Assembly (NCBI GenBank): GCA_973895155.1
Contig: OZ316892.1
Span: 17,732,001-17,796,000, forward strand
DNA length: 64,000 nt
Source: Marsupella aquatica
Lineage: Eukaryota; Marchantiophyta
Direction: 5' to 3'
Part shown: one piece after another, positions 10,648-23,172 of the stretch
Numbering within the stretch: the stretch's first letter is position 1
How the letters are laid out: each line of letters opens with the position of its first letter
The notes under the pieces: model-generated
The model's input: only the letters and a program-made list of their open reading frames with translations
The model's database searches: none
Told to the model about the DNA's origin: nothing
Made by a program: the position numbers and the translations under genes

Positions 10648-13600
10648 TCAAGTATCATGTGGAGCAGTAGCCTCCACGGTCATCATGCGTCGCACGCTCC
10701 GTAGTCCAATCGCCTGGCAGTGTCGGTGGTGAACTGATGGCGATAGTGATTTGGTGAAGAGATCCGCACAGTTGTCTGCACTTGAAATCTGCAAAATATT
10801 GATCTCTTTTCCATGTAACTCGTGGGTGTAGAAAAATTTCGGAGCTATATGCTTCACGCGATCGCCTTTGATGAATCCTTTCGAGATCTGCTGTATACAT
10901 GCTGCGTTATCCTCAAAAATGTTAGTAGGCTTCGTTAGTGGTGGTAGGCCGCATTTGGTGTTGATGTGATTTATAAAGGATCGTAACCAAACGGCTTCAC
11001 GACTAGCCTCATGTAGAGCTAAGATTTCTGAGTGATTTGATGAGGTTGCTGTTAGGGTCTGTTTCACGCTTTTCCAAGAAAAAGCGGTACCCCCTATAGT
11101 AAAAACATATCCAGTTTGGGATTTTGCGGTGTCAGTGTCGGAGAGATATCCGGCATCCGCATATCCTATGAGTTCGTGGTTTGTACCAAATGGGTAAAAT
11201 AACCCGGTATCGGTGGTTCCACGTAGATATCTAAATACGTGTTTAACTCCGTTTCAGTGTCTGGCTGTGGGAGTTGCACTGTGTCTGGCTAGTAAGTTAA
11301 CTGCAAATGCAATGTTTGGCCTAGTCTGATTTGCTAGGTACATTAATGCTCCTATCGCAGAAAGATACGGAGTTTCTGGTCCTAATAGTGGTTTGTGTTC
11401 TTCGCGTTTGCGAAAAACATCAGTATTGTTTTCTAATGAACGTACAATCATTGGTGATGTCAATGGGTGTGCTAGGTTCATATTGAACTATTTTAGGATC
11501 TTTTCAGTTTGTGTTGTTTGATGGAGCATCATGCCAGTGGGTAGGATCTCTAGTTGTAAGCCTAAGCAAAAGTTTGTATGTCCAAGGTCTTTCATCTCAA
11601 ATATGGATTTAAGGCTGGTAATAGTATCTTCTGTAAGTTGGGGTGTCCCAAATATATTTAAGTCATCAACATAAATAGAAACGATGACATATTCATCATC
11701 CACATGTTTAATAAATAAACATGGTGTAATGGCATCATGGGAAAAACCCATGGCAATCATTTCATCAGTAAATCTTTGATACCATACTCTGCCACTTTGT
11801 TTCAGGCCATATAATGCCTTCAACACGCGGATAGCTAGTCCGCGGTGAGTATTCCGTACGTTTGACACAACGGTGTCGTTATTATGAGTTATATGTGTAG
11901 ATGACACATGAGGTGTAACTTGAGATAATTGTTTTATAATCTTATGTAAATATGGAATATGCGATTTAGCGCCTTGAGCTAAAGCTCGGCGTCGTTGCTC
12001 CAACTCAGGAGGTGATCGCATGTATAGACAAGTGTCTAAAATGCCATATAGATATGCAGTTGCAACATCCAGTTGTCGCATTTGTAGTTTATGGAAAATG
12101 GCAAATCCGATGAGATATCGGAATGTTGTGCTATCCATAAACGGTGAATAGGTTTCATCGTAATGAATTCCCGGTTGTTGTGTAAATCCTTTCCCTACCA
12201 GACGTGCTTTATAGCGTACAACTTGGCCTTTATCATTTCTTTTGCGGACAAATGTCCACTTGTAGCCAAATAGGTGTACGTCTTGCGGTGTTGGCTCGAC
12301 TGGGCCAAAAGTGTGTCTGCTGAGTAGGGAATCTAATTCTCCATTTATAGCTTTTTGCCATTCAGGCCAATCTGGTCTGTTTTGGCATTCTACGATAGAT
12401 ATTGGTTCGGGTGTATCGTCAGTAATATGTGTTGCCACCATTAATGCAAAAGCATCATCTATGGAAGTAGTATTTCTATCCCACATCGCACCTGTGTGTG
12501 CGTAGTGGATAGAGATCTCTTCATGGGATGTAGATTCGGTATGATCGACATCAGATGAAGGTGGTATAGATGAACCACGCCTTCGTGGTTGTTTATCTTT
12601 TGATCCCAAAGGTCTGCCTCGTTTTGCACGAGGTTGGGATGTACTTGCTGGCTCATTTGATAATTCAATGCGAGCAGGTACTCTCGCAGCTGGGATATGT
12701 GAGCGGCTAACTTGTGATGTATCGACGAAAGCATCGGGAAGTTCTTCCACAATCTTGTGGAGTTGTAGAATTCTTTGAACTTCTTTCTCCCCTTAATTGG
12801 TTCTAAGGTCTTGCCAAAATGGCGAATGTCTTTCCCACTCCAAAGGTGGTTGTGGGTGTTTAGGGGTTATTAATGATGGATAAACATGTTCATCAAAATG
12901 GCAATCTAGGAATCTAGATTTAAAAATGTCGCCAATTGTAGGCTCCATATATCGGATTATGGACGGTGAGTCGAATCCGATGTATATCCCCAACTATCGT
13001 TGGGGTCCCATCTTGGTTCGTTTAGGTGGAGTAATGGGGACCATTACTTGACGTCCAAATGAACGAAGATGTGATAGGTCAGGTTTAATACCATTAGCAA
13101 TTTGGTATGGGCTATAGGTATTAAAGGCCGATGGGCGGTATTGGATTAATGCATTAGCTTGTAATATGGCGTGTCCCCATGCTGAGACGGGGAGTTTTGA
13201 CTGCATTAGTAATGGGCGTGCAATTAACTGAAGGTGTTTAATGACCGCTTCAGCTAATCCGTTCTGAAAATGCACGTGAGGTACAGGATATTGTACGTCT
13301 ATGCCAAGTGATGTGCAAAAGTCATCAAATATTTTGGATGTGAATTCCCCAGCATTGTCTACCCTTAGTGTCTTAATGGGGTGGTCGAGGAATTGTGCTT
13401 TCACGCGCAGGATTTACGCCAAAATACGAGGTATAACCATGTTCCTCGTTGAAAGCAGTGTCACATTTGACCATTTAGTTGATGCGTCGATCCATAAAGT
13501 AGCGGAAAGGTCCGCTCGGAGGGTTAATTGGCCCGCAAACATCGGCGTGGATTATTTCCAAGAATTTGGGTATGTTGGTTGGCAATTTTGATGCCGTGGG

Positions 13601-15342
13601 CCTTGTTATTAATTTGCCGCGTGAGCATGCAGTGCATGGGGTGCTAGCTGAAATGTGGCGTGTATTGATTGGAATGCCACTTGAATTCTTAATTATTTTG
13701 CTTAGCATTGATTGGCCGGGGTGGCCGAGGCGTGCATGCCAAAGCGCGGGCAATTCACTTGTTTGGGCATTGTTATGCAGGCATTCAATATGTGTTACAT
13801 AAAACCCGCAAGGATACGAGAAAAGTGTTTCTTTAATGATTTTCCCCGTAGGGGTATTTCAACCAAGTGTATCACTTCCTGATCTCTTGTGTCGCCCGTC
13901 TGGACATGTAGTCCATTTGCTCGTATATCTCTAAAATTGAGGAGATTACGGGTTGCGTTCGGGGCAAAAATGACAGATTCTATGTGAATCACTGTACCCT
14001 ACGGTAGTCTAATGGAAGCTGGGCCGAAGCCTTCTTCTATTTGGCTAGGGCCATTTATAGTGGTCAGGGATCTACGTGAGGGTGTAATCTTGTGGAAAAG
14101 GTGCCTATCCCTGAGGATAGTGTGCGTGGTCGCACTGTCGATAATACATGTGCTTGGGCTATTTAAATCTGGTGTAGTGGAGCTACTTGCCACTAAGTGT
14201 GCCTCGGGTTGGGCAAGTAGGTCTGAAAAGTCTTGGAATGGGTCGCTAGACTCCATAAACGCCCCGTGGGTTTCACGGGGTGGTGCCCTAGAGGTTTGTC
14301 CATCCCTGAGGGATCGTTGATATAGCTCTTTAAGGTGTTGCGGGATTCTACAGTTTCTGGCTAGGTGGTTGGTCATGCCACATGCATGGCATTTCGGTCG
14401 TTCCCGTTGTTGTCGGGGTTGTGACCAATCATTTCTACGGTTGTTGTTATATGTTCTACCACCGCTGCGTCCGCCACGTCCTCCTCCTCCTCCTCCTCCT
14501 CCACGTCCTTCTCGTCCACCACGTCCTCTAAAGGTTCGTTGGGAGTTATATTGTGGACGTTGGTTATAGAAACTCCCCCTGTTGTGGGTGTTTCTCCCCC
14601 TGTTGTGGGTGTTTCTCCCCCTGTTGTGGGTGTTTCTCCGGTTGCTATTCTTAGTGCGTTTAATGTCTTGCCTCGATGTGGAGGGTTCATCACTTTCTAT
14701 GTTATGGGTTTCATTCTGTTGTCCTGGGGGCATTGTGCCCGTAGGTCATTTTCTAGAGTTTACGAAAAGAAGTTCTTGGTTTCTTTCGGTGACCAGGAGG
14801 TGGGCTATGAGCTCGGAGTATTGCCCGAACTTCATGTTTCGATACTGTGTTGATAGCCACACATTCGATGAATGAAATGTCGACAAGGTCTTCTCTAGCA
14901 GATCCTTGTCTGTGACCGGCTCGCCACATAGTGCGAGGGTTGATGTTATTCTAAAGAGTTCGCTATTGTAGGCTAAAATAGAGGTAAAGTCTTGGACTCG
15001 CAGGTTTAGCCAGTCTTGTCTGGCTTTAGGTAGTTCAACCAATTTTTGGTGGTCGAATCGGGTTTGGAGCGCTGTCCAAAGTTCACGAGGGGTTGAGAGG
15101 TGCATGTATTGTCTTTGTAGGAATCTATGGATATGGCGTCTAAGGAATACAAGGGCCTTAGATTCGTTGGCTTTAGTTAACGGGTCTGGTTGGGGTTCGC
15201 CGGCAAGGATGGGTTGAGCGAGCCCTATTGCGGGGAGTAGGGTTAGCGAGGTTAGGTTTTCTTTTAGGTTCATGGACCATTCTAGGTAGTTGCCGCCATC
15301 TATTTCTAGGGCGGGGAAGTTGAGTTTCTCAAGGTTGGTCAT
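10648..15342 (-). pseudogene. copia-1 Gag-Pol polyprotein, broken
   Basis: One original reading frame of about 1,560 codons runs from an ATG at 15342 to a stop at 10648. Recognisable parts in order are: Gag of the UBN2 type; an Arg/Gly-rich linker with a 21-bp tandem repeat; a CCHC zinc knuckle (CHACGMTNHLARNC); an aspartic protease with DSATTHTI; an integrase zinc finger and core (LGHPG, DVCGPI, DNAGEF); a reverse transcriptase with YVDDLNIF; and RNase H (EDNAACI, DNCADLFTK). In-frame stops lie at 14746-14748, 13999-14001, 12994-12996, 12793-12795, 11488-11490 and 11254-11256. A frameshift near 13800 is compensated by another between 13475 and 13404. The protease has Ala where family members have Gly (DSG/DTG), itself probably inactivating. 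Confidence 0.92.
14573..14638 (-). repeat. 21-bp tandem repeat within copia-1 gag
   Basis: About three perfect 21-bp units encode repeated NTHNRGR on the minus strand, in the basic linker before the zinc knuckle. An adjacent (CCT)n run at about 14480-14510 encodes a polyglycine tract. Confidence 0.9.
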
Positions 15343-16256
15343 CTCTAAGGTCCTGGCGTGCAGCGTTGGTGTCCGTGTTTATATATAATATATATAGTCA
15401 AAAGACAATGCACATTTGCCGCATGTATTGTTGGAGAAAGGGTTGAGGAGAGCAATCTAGGTCATTGGCGAGTAAAGCAGGAATGTTTGGGTTTTTGCAG
15501 AATTTAGGGTTTGCACTTATTAAGTTGGTTTTCTTTGTGAATGTATAACTGCAAGATTTCGTTTGTATTATTTTTTTCTTTGTTAATCTGTGCAGTAATG
15601 AGGTTTTGCAGTTTGTGCAGTTATGGGTGGTAATTTACTCGTGCCTTGGTTAAGTGCACATGCGGCTTTGTAAGGTTGATTTTCTTTGTTACAAAATGCA
15701 ATTATGGAGGTTTTTCGGTTATTTGCACTTAGATAGTTATGTGCCTGGGTTTCTTTGTGTGCAGGAAATGGCTTTGTAAAACTGTGCAATTAAGGAGGGT
15801 AGTTTGCTTATCGGTTTTCCCTCGTTATTCTGCCTTGCATTGTTGCTCAATTTGGCGCCTTCTCCGCTCGATGCCTTTCTAGTGCTCCTTTGGTGCCTTT
15901 TCAACTCTTTGCCTCTACGCCTTCGATTACTCCTCGCCTCTCTTTTGTTTCTTACGATCTGTTTCTTGATCCTCGTTTCACAGTCGGGGGAATCTTTAAG
16001 GCTGCTCGGCGTTTCTCGCTCTATGACAATCGCCGCCCTCTAAAATTTTTCTCGCTTTCTCACTGCGCCTCGTGTCAGAGATCAAGGTCCTTATAGTCTC
16101 TCTCGCTTTTCCTGCTTCGCTGCTCTTATGGATTCCTCTCAATTGTTCCGCTCAGCCTTTGTTTATGGAGTCGCGATGCTGCCTGCTTTCTTTGATCCTT
16201 ATGAGATTATCATTGTCTTCTTCTTCTTTCTTTCTTTTTGGCTCCGCTGGTAAGTC

Positions 16257-16271
16257 CTCGTGCTGATAACG
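16257..16271 (-). other. copia-1 primer-binding site
   Basis: The minus-strand sequence CGTTATCAGCACGAG follows the 5' LTR immediately. The same 15-mer sits inside the 5' LTR of copia-2. It does not match the usual initiator tRNA-Met acceptor end (TGGTATCAGAGC). Its complement resembles an anticodon arm with GAU, as in an isoleucine tRNA, so a half-tRNA primer is possible (inference). Confidence 0.8.
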
Positions 16272-16379
16272 TGTGAGAATAGAATGAATCATGTATAGTC
16301 TGTGGCGGTTGGTACATATAGTGGTGCCGGTCCGGTGACTGGCTGATCCGGTCGTCCGGTCACCAAGTAGAGTCTAACA
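16272..16379 (-). repeat. copia-1 5' LTR
   Basis: 108 bp, 107 identical to the partner at 10229-10336. The second copy of the AATCT TSD follows at 16380-16384. No convincing TATA box is visible. Confidence 0.95.
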
Positions 16380-19293
16380 AATCTTAGTTATTCTTAGTTG
16401 CACAGTTACACACATTGAGAGCTTTCCATGCACCACCATGAACTCAAAGAAGAAAGAACATTACAGGCTTTCTGACTGAACGAAGTAAGTCCAGAAGTGT
16501 GACCTCACTGCACGCAGTTGGTATCCCAGGGTATGGTAACCATGGTTTTGTAGTTTTGCACAAAATACTTAGAAACTCCTGTGATGGAGACTGGCTATAG
16601 TAGATACAAAGACTTTATTCAATCTTAGTGCGACTAACAAACTCTTTGGTCACTTACCTGGTAAGTAAGAGAGGATCTGCGACATGCGATATCGTTTGGG
16701 GCAACCTAGAGTAACTGGGCTTTGAGGCTATTTGTTTTGCGACAATAGTTACGCCAAGGGAAAACAAACATTCATGGTTAAAAGTGTAGTATCTGGCCCC
16801 ACTAAGGGTGGCTTTATAAGAAGTAGGGGGTCAATGTCTTCATTTAATTCCCTTTGAGATTAAAATCTGGACAATATCATGAGTGAAAACAATTGTAGAT
16901 GGCTTTACAACAACTTGGGGGTCATTCAGGTTTGGTGTCTATCGATCCTGCTGTAGTGCTGTACAGTCATAGCAAAGAGTGGGCCCAAGTATATGGTGAT
17001 GTGGAGTGTTGTTTTGTCTAGAATTTTAAACCTGGTGAGGTGGTCCAAATATTTGCAACTTTGTCTTTTCATTCAACCCATTTGCATTTATTGAAATTCA
17101 TTTCAAAAAGATTATTGTATGGTAACTATCTTTAGACCAAGAGGTGGCCCTTTTGAAAAAGTTATAAGTACCCTCAATCTTACTTATAAAGTGCAAAGAG
17201 AAACTATGGTGAAGGTCTAGACTTCTAGAGTGGAAAGTCTAATAAACACAAAACTGACACTAATAAACACAAAACTGAAATGCATATCAAAAACTTGGAT
17301 GGGAGCGAAAACGAAAAGGAAACAACTTAGATTCTTCTGCAATGTTTTTTTGGTCTTAATTCATACACGTGTCTGATAAATCCTCCTTGACTCCTTGAGT
17401 TCCCAAATCCCCATCCAGAGTCTTTAGAACAAGAGGTGGCACTCTTGAAAAAAGTTAGTACCCTCAATGTCTCATAGGGCCACCTTAATAAGTCCCCAGA
17501 TCCCAATCCAGTGTCAAAGACCGTAGAAACTGGCAGGTATAATATTACCATTCAGAAGTGTCGAAGATGACCCTAAATCAAATAGAGTCTAAATTCTGTC
17601 TCAAGACAGGAGCCGCTGGGATTATCGATCGTCTACTGCTCGAACCTATCGAAAATTCATAGCACAATAGGTGCCGAAAGACCATAGCCTGTGGTACAAT
17701 TCAGTGGTCTACGAATGTGCATCTGCAGTGTCTGTTATGTAGTACTGACTCGATCACGACTGAACGACGAATTACCGGACCTAGTGGCAGGTTCACATTT
17801 GTGTCCAATCATGGACTGCACACTTACCGTACTCTTAGAAGCTACGTCCCGGCCAAAAAGCAAAAAACGGACTGCAATCATCGCCTTCGACTGGTCCTAC
17901 CATCGAATTCTTTTTCGTTCACATTCCATAAATCCATGTAGCTTTGGCCCCACCGGATACATCACACATGACTTTACTCTCGCATAAAAGTGAAAAAAGC
18001 GGCTTGATTGCATAACGGCAGCACCCTTCAATTCCCACTTACTTCACTCTCAACAACAACATTTTAACAATCTTTGGTGGGACCCTGCTTTGCTGTAAGT
18101 TACGAGGTAAACTCCCATGATCATGCCCAGCAGGACATGTACCAGAATCGTGAATAGGGCTGCAGCACAGAAGCCAAAATAAAATCCAAGCTGAAAATCT
18201 TGAGTTTCAGTTTCACTACTCAATACCAGGATCCGATCAAGTCAAGGTTACAATAAGCTAAAGTTGGTATAAGATATGATCTCCTGTACTATCCTGTGTT
18301 CATCAAACAGGAGCTGCCGTCAACTGCCACCTAAAACAGCGAAACATAAATTTTTCTCATGTAACCTGACGATGACTCCAGCTCCGATGAGCGAAAGTGT
18401 GTTCATGAGCCTAGATTCCGATTCGAGAGTCGCTCTAACTGATGAAGGAATTCGTCCACCTCTGATTCCAATTCATGAAATTCAGTGTAGCCAGGCAAAT
18501 TAACACAAATCGTGCTGAGCATCTCTAGATAGCCCAATGTAGACTGGCCGGGAAGCAGCCCGCAAGCCTTGCAAGTGGAACTTAGTCGGGAGGCATCAGG
18601 GCGTTTGATACAGACGACAAGGTGAAATCATTTTTACGTAGAATGCCAACTTGTGGGCTCCCGTATCTAGTTCGAAGAGAGAGGATGAGTGACAGACAAA
18701 GCAACACAGATATTTGTTCCAAACCGCTCAGGCTGGAGAAGAACCAAAGAAAGCATTCATTGCTGCAAAAGAATACGAAAAGGTCGATATGAACGTAAAA
18801 ACTGCAAACCCCAACTGTGGGTAACTTGATCACTTCGTATTGCTCGATCAGCAAGAGCTTGAAAAATTCCCATCTCCCCTCAATTCGATTGCTTCAATCA
18901 CAATCCAGTACTGCTGCCCAGCACCACGTTGTCTCCAGAAGCAAAGTTATCCAGAACCTGCGCGCTCGTCAGTCTACCTTTTGTTTTCGATGAATTGACA
19001 GGGAATGACAGGCAATGCAGCTAGCGGGGCAGGTAGGTCTAGGTCCATAGAGCAGAATCTATTGGCCTGCATTGACAGCAACAAATCGCTCATTAATACA
19101 ATACAAGCTCGCATCATGAATCGATCGGAAGTAAGTGAAGCTGTACATTCTTCGGAGGAGCGAAAGAGTTTCCAGCCCGTCCACCCCATGAGCACGACCA
19201 TGGCCCATGCCCAAGTCTCACACACGTAAGTTGCTGACCGAACCAAGTGAAGTGCACTGAACCACCTGAGTGCAGACTAGACTCCCTGGATCA

Positions 19294-19440
19294 TATCACC
19301 GACCAACACTTATCCAGGGAATGCACTATTTTGTGAGTGCATCACCGACCAACACTTATCCAGGGAATGCACTATTTTGTGAATGCATGGGATGTCATTT
19401 ATGCACTATTTTGTGAGTACATGGGATGTCATTTATGCAC
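19294..19440 (+). repeat. Compound tandem duplication
   Basis: A unit of about 46 bp starting ATCACCGACCAACACTTATC is present twice in tandem. It is followed by two copies of a unit of about 34 bp containing GGGATGTCATTTATGCAC. The two unit types share ATGCACTATTTTGTGA, so the array has nested periodicity. Confidence 0.85.
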
Positions 19441-20984
19441 TTTGGTTGTGTTGTAGAGTCATATATATATCAGACTTCTCATACCCTGAGCTCTCACATA
19501 GCACACAACCTACTGATAACTGCAAAAAACTACATAAGTGTATAAGTGTATAAAACTGCACATATACACTTATAGATAGAAATGCATTTATCTATTGTTA
19601 TTTAGGGAGGGTCAACCTGCACTCAACATGAAAATTGCATTTTTTGGCGAGTTTGCAATAGAAATTGAAATGTTAGGGGACTACGTTGTTGTCCCTGAAT
19701 TAATCCACGTTGCAAACTGTATTGTTTTGTGTGTGTTTAAAAGAAAATTGCTCTAATAAAAGGGGATTACATGGTTGGCCTGCAGTTGTCCACGCTGCCC
19801 ATTAGGCACCGTTCACTCTAGAGTGTTTTCTCTAGTGTTCGGATCTGAAATACTCAAACCCTATCCAAGGGTAAGATAATAAAAAATAATGTACACACAC
19901 ATTCAAGAGAAGACATCCCAAAGGAGTTCATTCTGCACAGGGGTAGAAAAATACCTGATAGAGGCAGGGAGAGCAAAGGACAACTCATCAAGGAGAGAGA
20001 ACTTACTTAGAGGTGTTTGCTTATAAGGTGATAAAGTGCTCTTTGGTCAAGGACCTGGTAGAGTATTGTAGTGAATTTCAGCTCGCCACAGCTCTGAAAC
20101 ATTACCGTAGTGCCATCCAGTTTTGTACAACATATAAAAATTATTGAAAATGTAGGGTCCAGTAACAAAATGTGCTCGTCCCTGTGCAACCTGCAATAGT
20201 TAGGTCAGGGAATTTTAAGAATATTCGAAACATCATGGTCTAAAAATTCAGTTTTAGAATAGAAAATACTAAACTCAGCATCAAAAATGTCATTCTGGCA
20301 TGTCAGCTAGTTCAACAAAACATTTTTACCACGGTACTTAAGTCTTGTGTAAGACCATTTGTAGTAGACGCATTATAGCACAGTCATCCTGAGACTTCAT
20401 TTATCATTTATTCAAATGATGTGGATCGACATAGATATGGCCCCACGGCTGCCTATAGATGGTTTGGCAATGTAAAGCAGAAGCATTTCGCGAATATCCA
20501 TCCTGAAGCATTTTCTAAATTTTGACACCCCCTAATAGTACAGAATGAAGCCAAAATTCCATAGACAGCCTGGCTAGTGGGTCACTCCAGTATTTTAAAA
20601 TATACTTGGAGGGCTATACTAAACCCTCCTCTACCTCTATGATGGAATATTGTATACCACTAGAATGAAACCATAGGCAGTAATTTACTTGGTAGCATAA
20701 ATGTTTTATATTTAGTGTATGTTTGTGACTAGGGCCGCTCGCAGGGAGTTTGCAGGTTATAGAGAGCTGTTTCTATGCTACATGCACATGTATTTTGGGC
20801 TAGCGTAAAGTTAGGTACATTTCTCCGAGCTGCCATTTCCGGCCTTGCTTGACATGTTGTTTCCGCACGGGGTTCAGCATTCATTTGACAATCTCTGTTC
20901 CATAGGATAACTAAGTATATATAGTTAGTACACTTCAGGGGACTAACTTTAGCTTTTGTGATTTCACCTAGCAAGATGTCAAGG

Positions 20985-21200
20985 AGAGACAAAGATATTG
21001 ATGCAAGCTAGTGCAAGATGTAGAGGCAAGTGAAAGATGTTGAGATGAGGGCAAGATATTGAGGCAAGGGCAAGATATTGAGGCAAGGGCAAGATGTCAA
21101 GGCAAGGGAAAACTGTCCAGGAGAGGCAAAGATGTCGAGTTGAGGGGAAAATGTTGAGGAGAGGCAAACATAGGCTTGAAGAGAGGGAGGGCAAGATGTA
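20985..21200 (+). repeat. Degenerate minisatellite, about 21-bp unit
   Basis: About ten imperfect units of the form GGCAAGGGCAAGATRTTGA run through this stretch. The strand is purine-rich. It has no coding meaning that I can see. Confidence 0.8.
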
Positions 21201-22023
21201 AGTTAGCTTTTCATGTTTTTACCCAATTGAAATTCTTTTACTTATTTAATTTTTTTGGTCTCCCTATTCCCCCTACACCCCCCCCCCTCTCCTATCCTCT
21301 CCCTTTATTTCCTTGTGCTTTCCCCTCTGCCCTCTTAGTGCCTCGTCCTTGCCCCTCCCCCCTTTTTTCCCTTCAACATCATTAATAAGAGTAAAAAAAA
21401 TTGGGAAGAAAAGACAATTAACCTTAAAAAATTAAAATCTTCATTTTAAAAGCAAAAGCCAAAAACAATCTCATGTCAATCTAGTCAACTTTCCATGCAA
21501 AAAATCATTATCTCAAGTCAATTTATTTTCACTTTAATCATCCATGCTAAAATGTACTCTAAATAAACTATAAAATAATCTACTTCCACTTTAATACTCC
21601 ATGTAAAAAAGTATTATAAACAAGCTACAAAATAGCTACACGAAACATATTCAAGTACTTTCTTACATATTACACCTTGTACTATAACTTAGAACCAATC
21701 TTAGGTACCTATCTCATTCAATCCAATTGACTTTAATTTAGACAATATGGTTAAGCATTGTTCCCTCCTTTTTCACTTTTGTAATGGTACAATGGACAAA
21801 AACTAGCAATATTTGCTATTATAGTAGTAGGTATATATTTAAGAAAGGGCAACAATGTGCCAAACTTATTTCATAGTTGCAAGACCAGTGGAGCACACAG
21901 AAAAACAGACCCACCCCAGGGGCCAGGGTATTTGTGAGAGAATTTGTGACACAGACAAAATAATGTGGACCTTGACAAAAGTGGTGTTACTTAGTATTGT
22001 TTTGTCGCAGCACATTATGTTGG

Positions 22024-22270
22024 GTGACAATGACTGTTAACCCCCTCCATCCCTCCTTTTCCTCAAGAGACTTTGGAGGCTACTGTCCCTGTAAAGTTGA
22101 GGGTGGCTTAATACAAAGGAAGCCCTGATATATCAGCTCGAAACCATGGATGGTGACAATGACCGCTAACCCCCTCCCTCCCTGTCGTCAAGAGGTTTGT
22201 AGCTAGGCTACTGTCCCTTTAAAGTTAAGGGTGGGTTTTACTGTTGTCAATACAAAGGAAGCCCTGATTA
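22024..22270 (+). repeat. Diverged tandem duplication of about 110 bp
   Basis: Copies at about 22024-22130 and 22151-22270 share GTGACAATGAC, TAACCCCCTCC, GGCTACTGTCCCT and ATACAAAGGAAGCCCTGAT in the same order. Confidence 0.85.
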
Positions 22271-22888
22271 AAATATTGCTCTCCGGTAGTCTCCAATTGC
22301 TGAAGTGCAGGAAAAGACCTGAAATGCCCTCGTGGTTAATTTGGTTGACCTCGACTTAACACCGGTACATGTGAAAGCAAAGGGTCTCACTATCAATCAC
22401 CTCACCAACCACCCAAATCTCACGATAAGAGCTGTGCACCACACACATCATCATCTACTCCATATTTATTTAAATTTGATGTGGTATGGTACATTCCGTC
22501 GCCAAAAGACCTGAGTGACGAAAACGGTGGTCAAGTTCCACACATTACCCTCAGCGGCTCAGTCTTCCTTCTTCAAAAGACCTGAGAGATGAAATAGGTG
22601 AACTTACATAGTTACAAGACCCTCAGCCACTCCTTGACTCCTGGACACGCTCACATCCCAACTCCCAAGCTGCTGTCAATGAGTCAAAGTTCTGCTTACA
22701 GTACTCTGTGGCCAGCGAAGTGTTTGTAGTTAGTTTCGGCTGCTGTAGGAATATGTTCACCTGTTCCCATTCCTTCCTCATAGAATTCAAAGCCGACGGA
22801 GCACGAAAAGCAGTTGGCGCCATATATCCTTAGAACATGAAAAGACATAATTGAAAAGAAAATGAACATATTTTCATGTACCTTATTT

Positions 22889-23164
22889 CAGTGTTTTTTT
22901 TAGTGGCGAAAATTCGCTAGATTCCACTTCCCCAAAAATCCTTCGTCACTTTTGGCTAAAATTCGCTACTTTTTTGTTGTCTCATTAGCCAGTGTTCCAC
23001 CTAATCCCAGGCCCCTTTAGCCAGAATCTAACGGCCCGCCTTAAATCTAGGAGATCTAACAGTCAAGAACATAATTGAATACAGAATCTTTTGAGCATCT
23101 TCTCCTTGACACACTTTACATTCGCCACCTTGGCGAAAAAGTGAAATCCTTAAAAAAAACACTG
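22889..23164. mobile_element. hAT-type MITE, 276 bp, with 8-bp TSD
   Basis: The left end reads CAGTGTTTTTTTTA and the right end TAAAAAAAACACTG, a perfect 14-bp terminal inverted repeat. A second inverted match around TTCGCC / GGCGAA lies just inside. Both flanks carry the 8-bp direct repeat CCTTATTT (22881-22888 and 23165-23172). CAGTG-type ends with an 8-bp TSD are diagnostic of the hAT superfamily. There is no coding capacity, so it is a non-autonomous element needing a transposase supplied elsewhere. Confidence 0.9.
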
Positions 23165-23172
23165 CCTTATTT

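Larger units (their letters stand above)
10229..16379 (-). mobile_element. Ty1/copia LTR retrotransposon, complete ends, mutated coding region (copia-1)
   Basis: The element is 6.15 kb on the minus strand. It is bounded by two 108-bp LTRs that start TG and end CA on that strand and differ at one base (107/108). Both sides carry the 5-bp TSD AATCT (10224-10228 and 16380-16384). A primer-binding site lies directly inside the 5' LTR and a purine tract directly inside the 3' LTR. The domain order Gag, protease, integrase, reverse transcriptase, RNase H is that of Ty1/copia. Stops and frameshifts make this copy non-autonomous. Confidence 0.95.
16385..22880. other. Intergenic stretch with no recognisable gene
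   Basis: No open frame of recognisable family or convincing exon structure was found on either strand. The stretch contains a diverged 50-bp direct repeat (about 17130-17180 and 17421-17470), the tandem repeats at 19294-19440 and 20985-21200, a pyrimidine-rich tract near 21270-21370 and a 110-bp duplication at 22024-22270. Confidence 0.6.

Noticed and set aside
14573-14638. Short regular repeats resembling a CRISPR array
   Set aside because: The units are contiguous without spacers and encode a Gag linker in a plant retroelement.
14539-14875. Plus-strand frames with repeated PPVVGVS/LPLLWVF
   Set aside because: They lie antisense to the copia-1 gag and are produced by its 21-bp tandem repeat.
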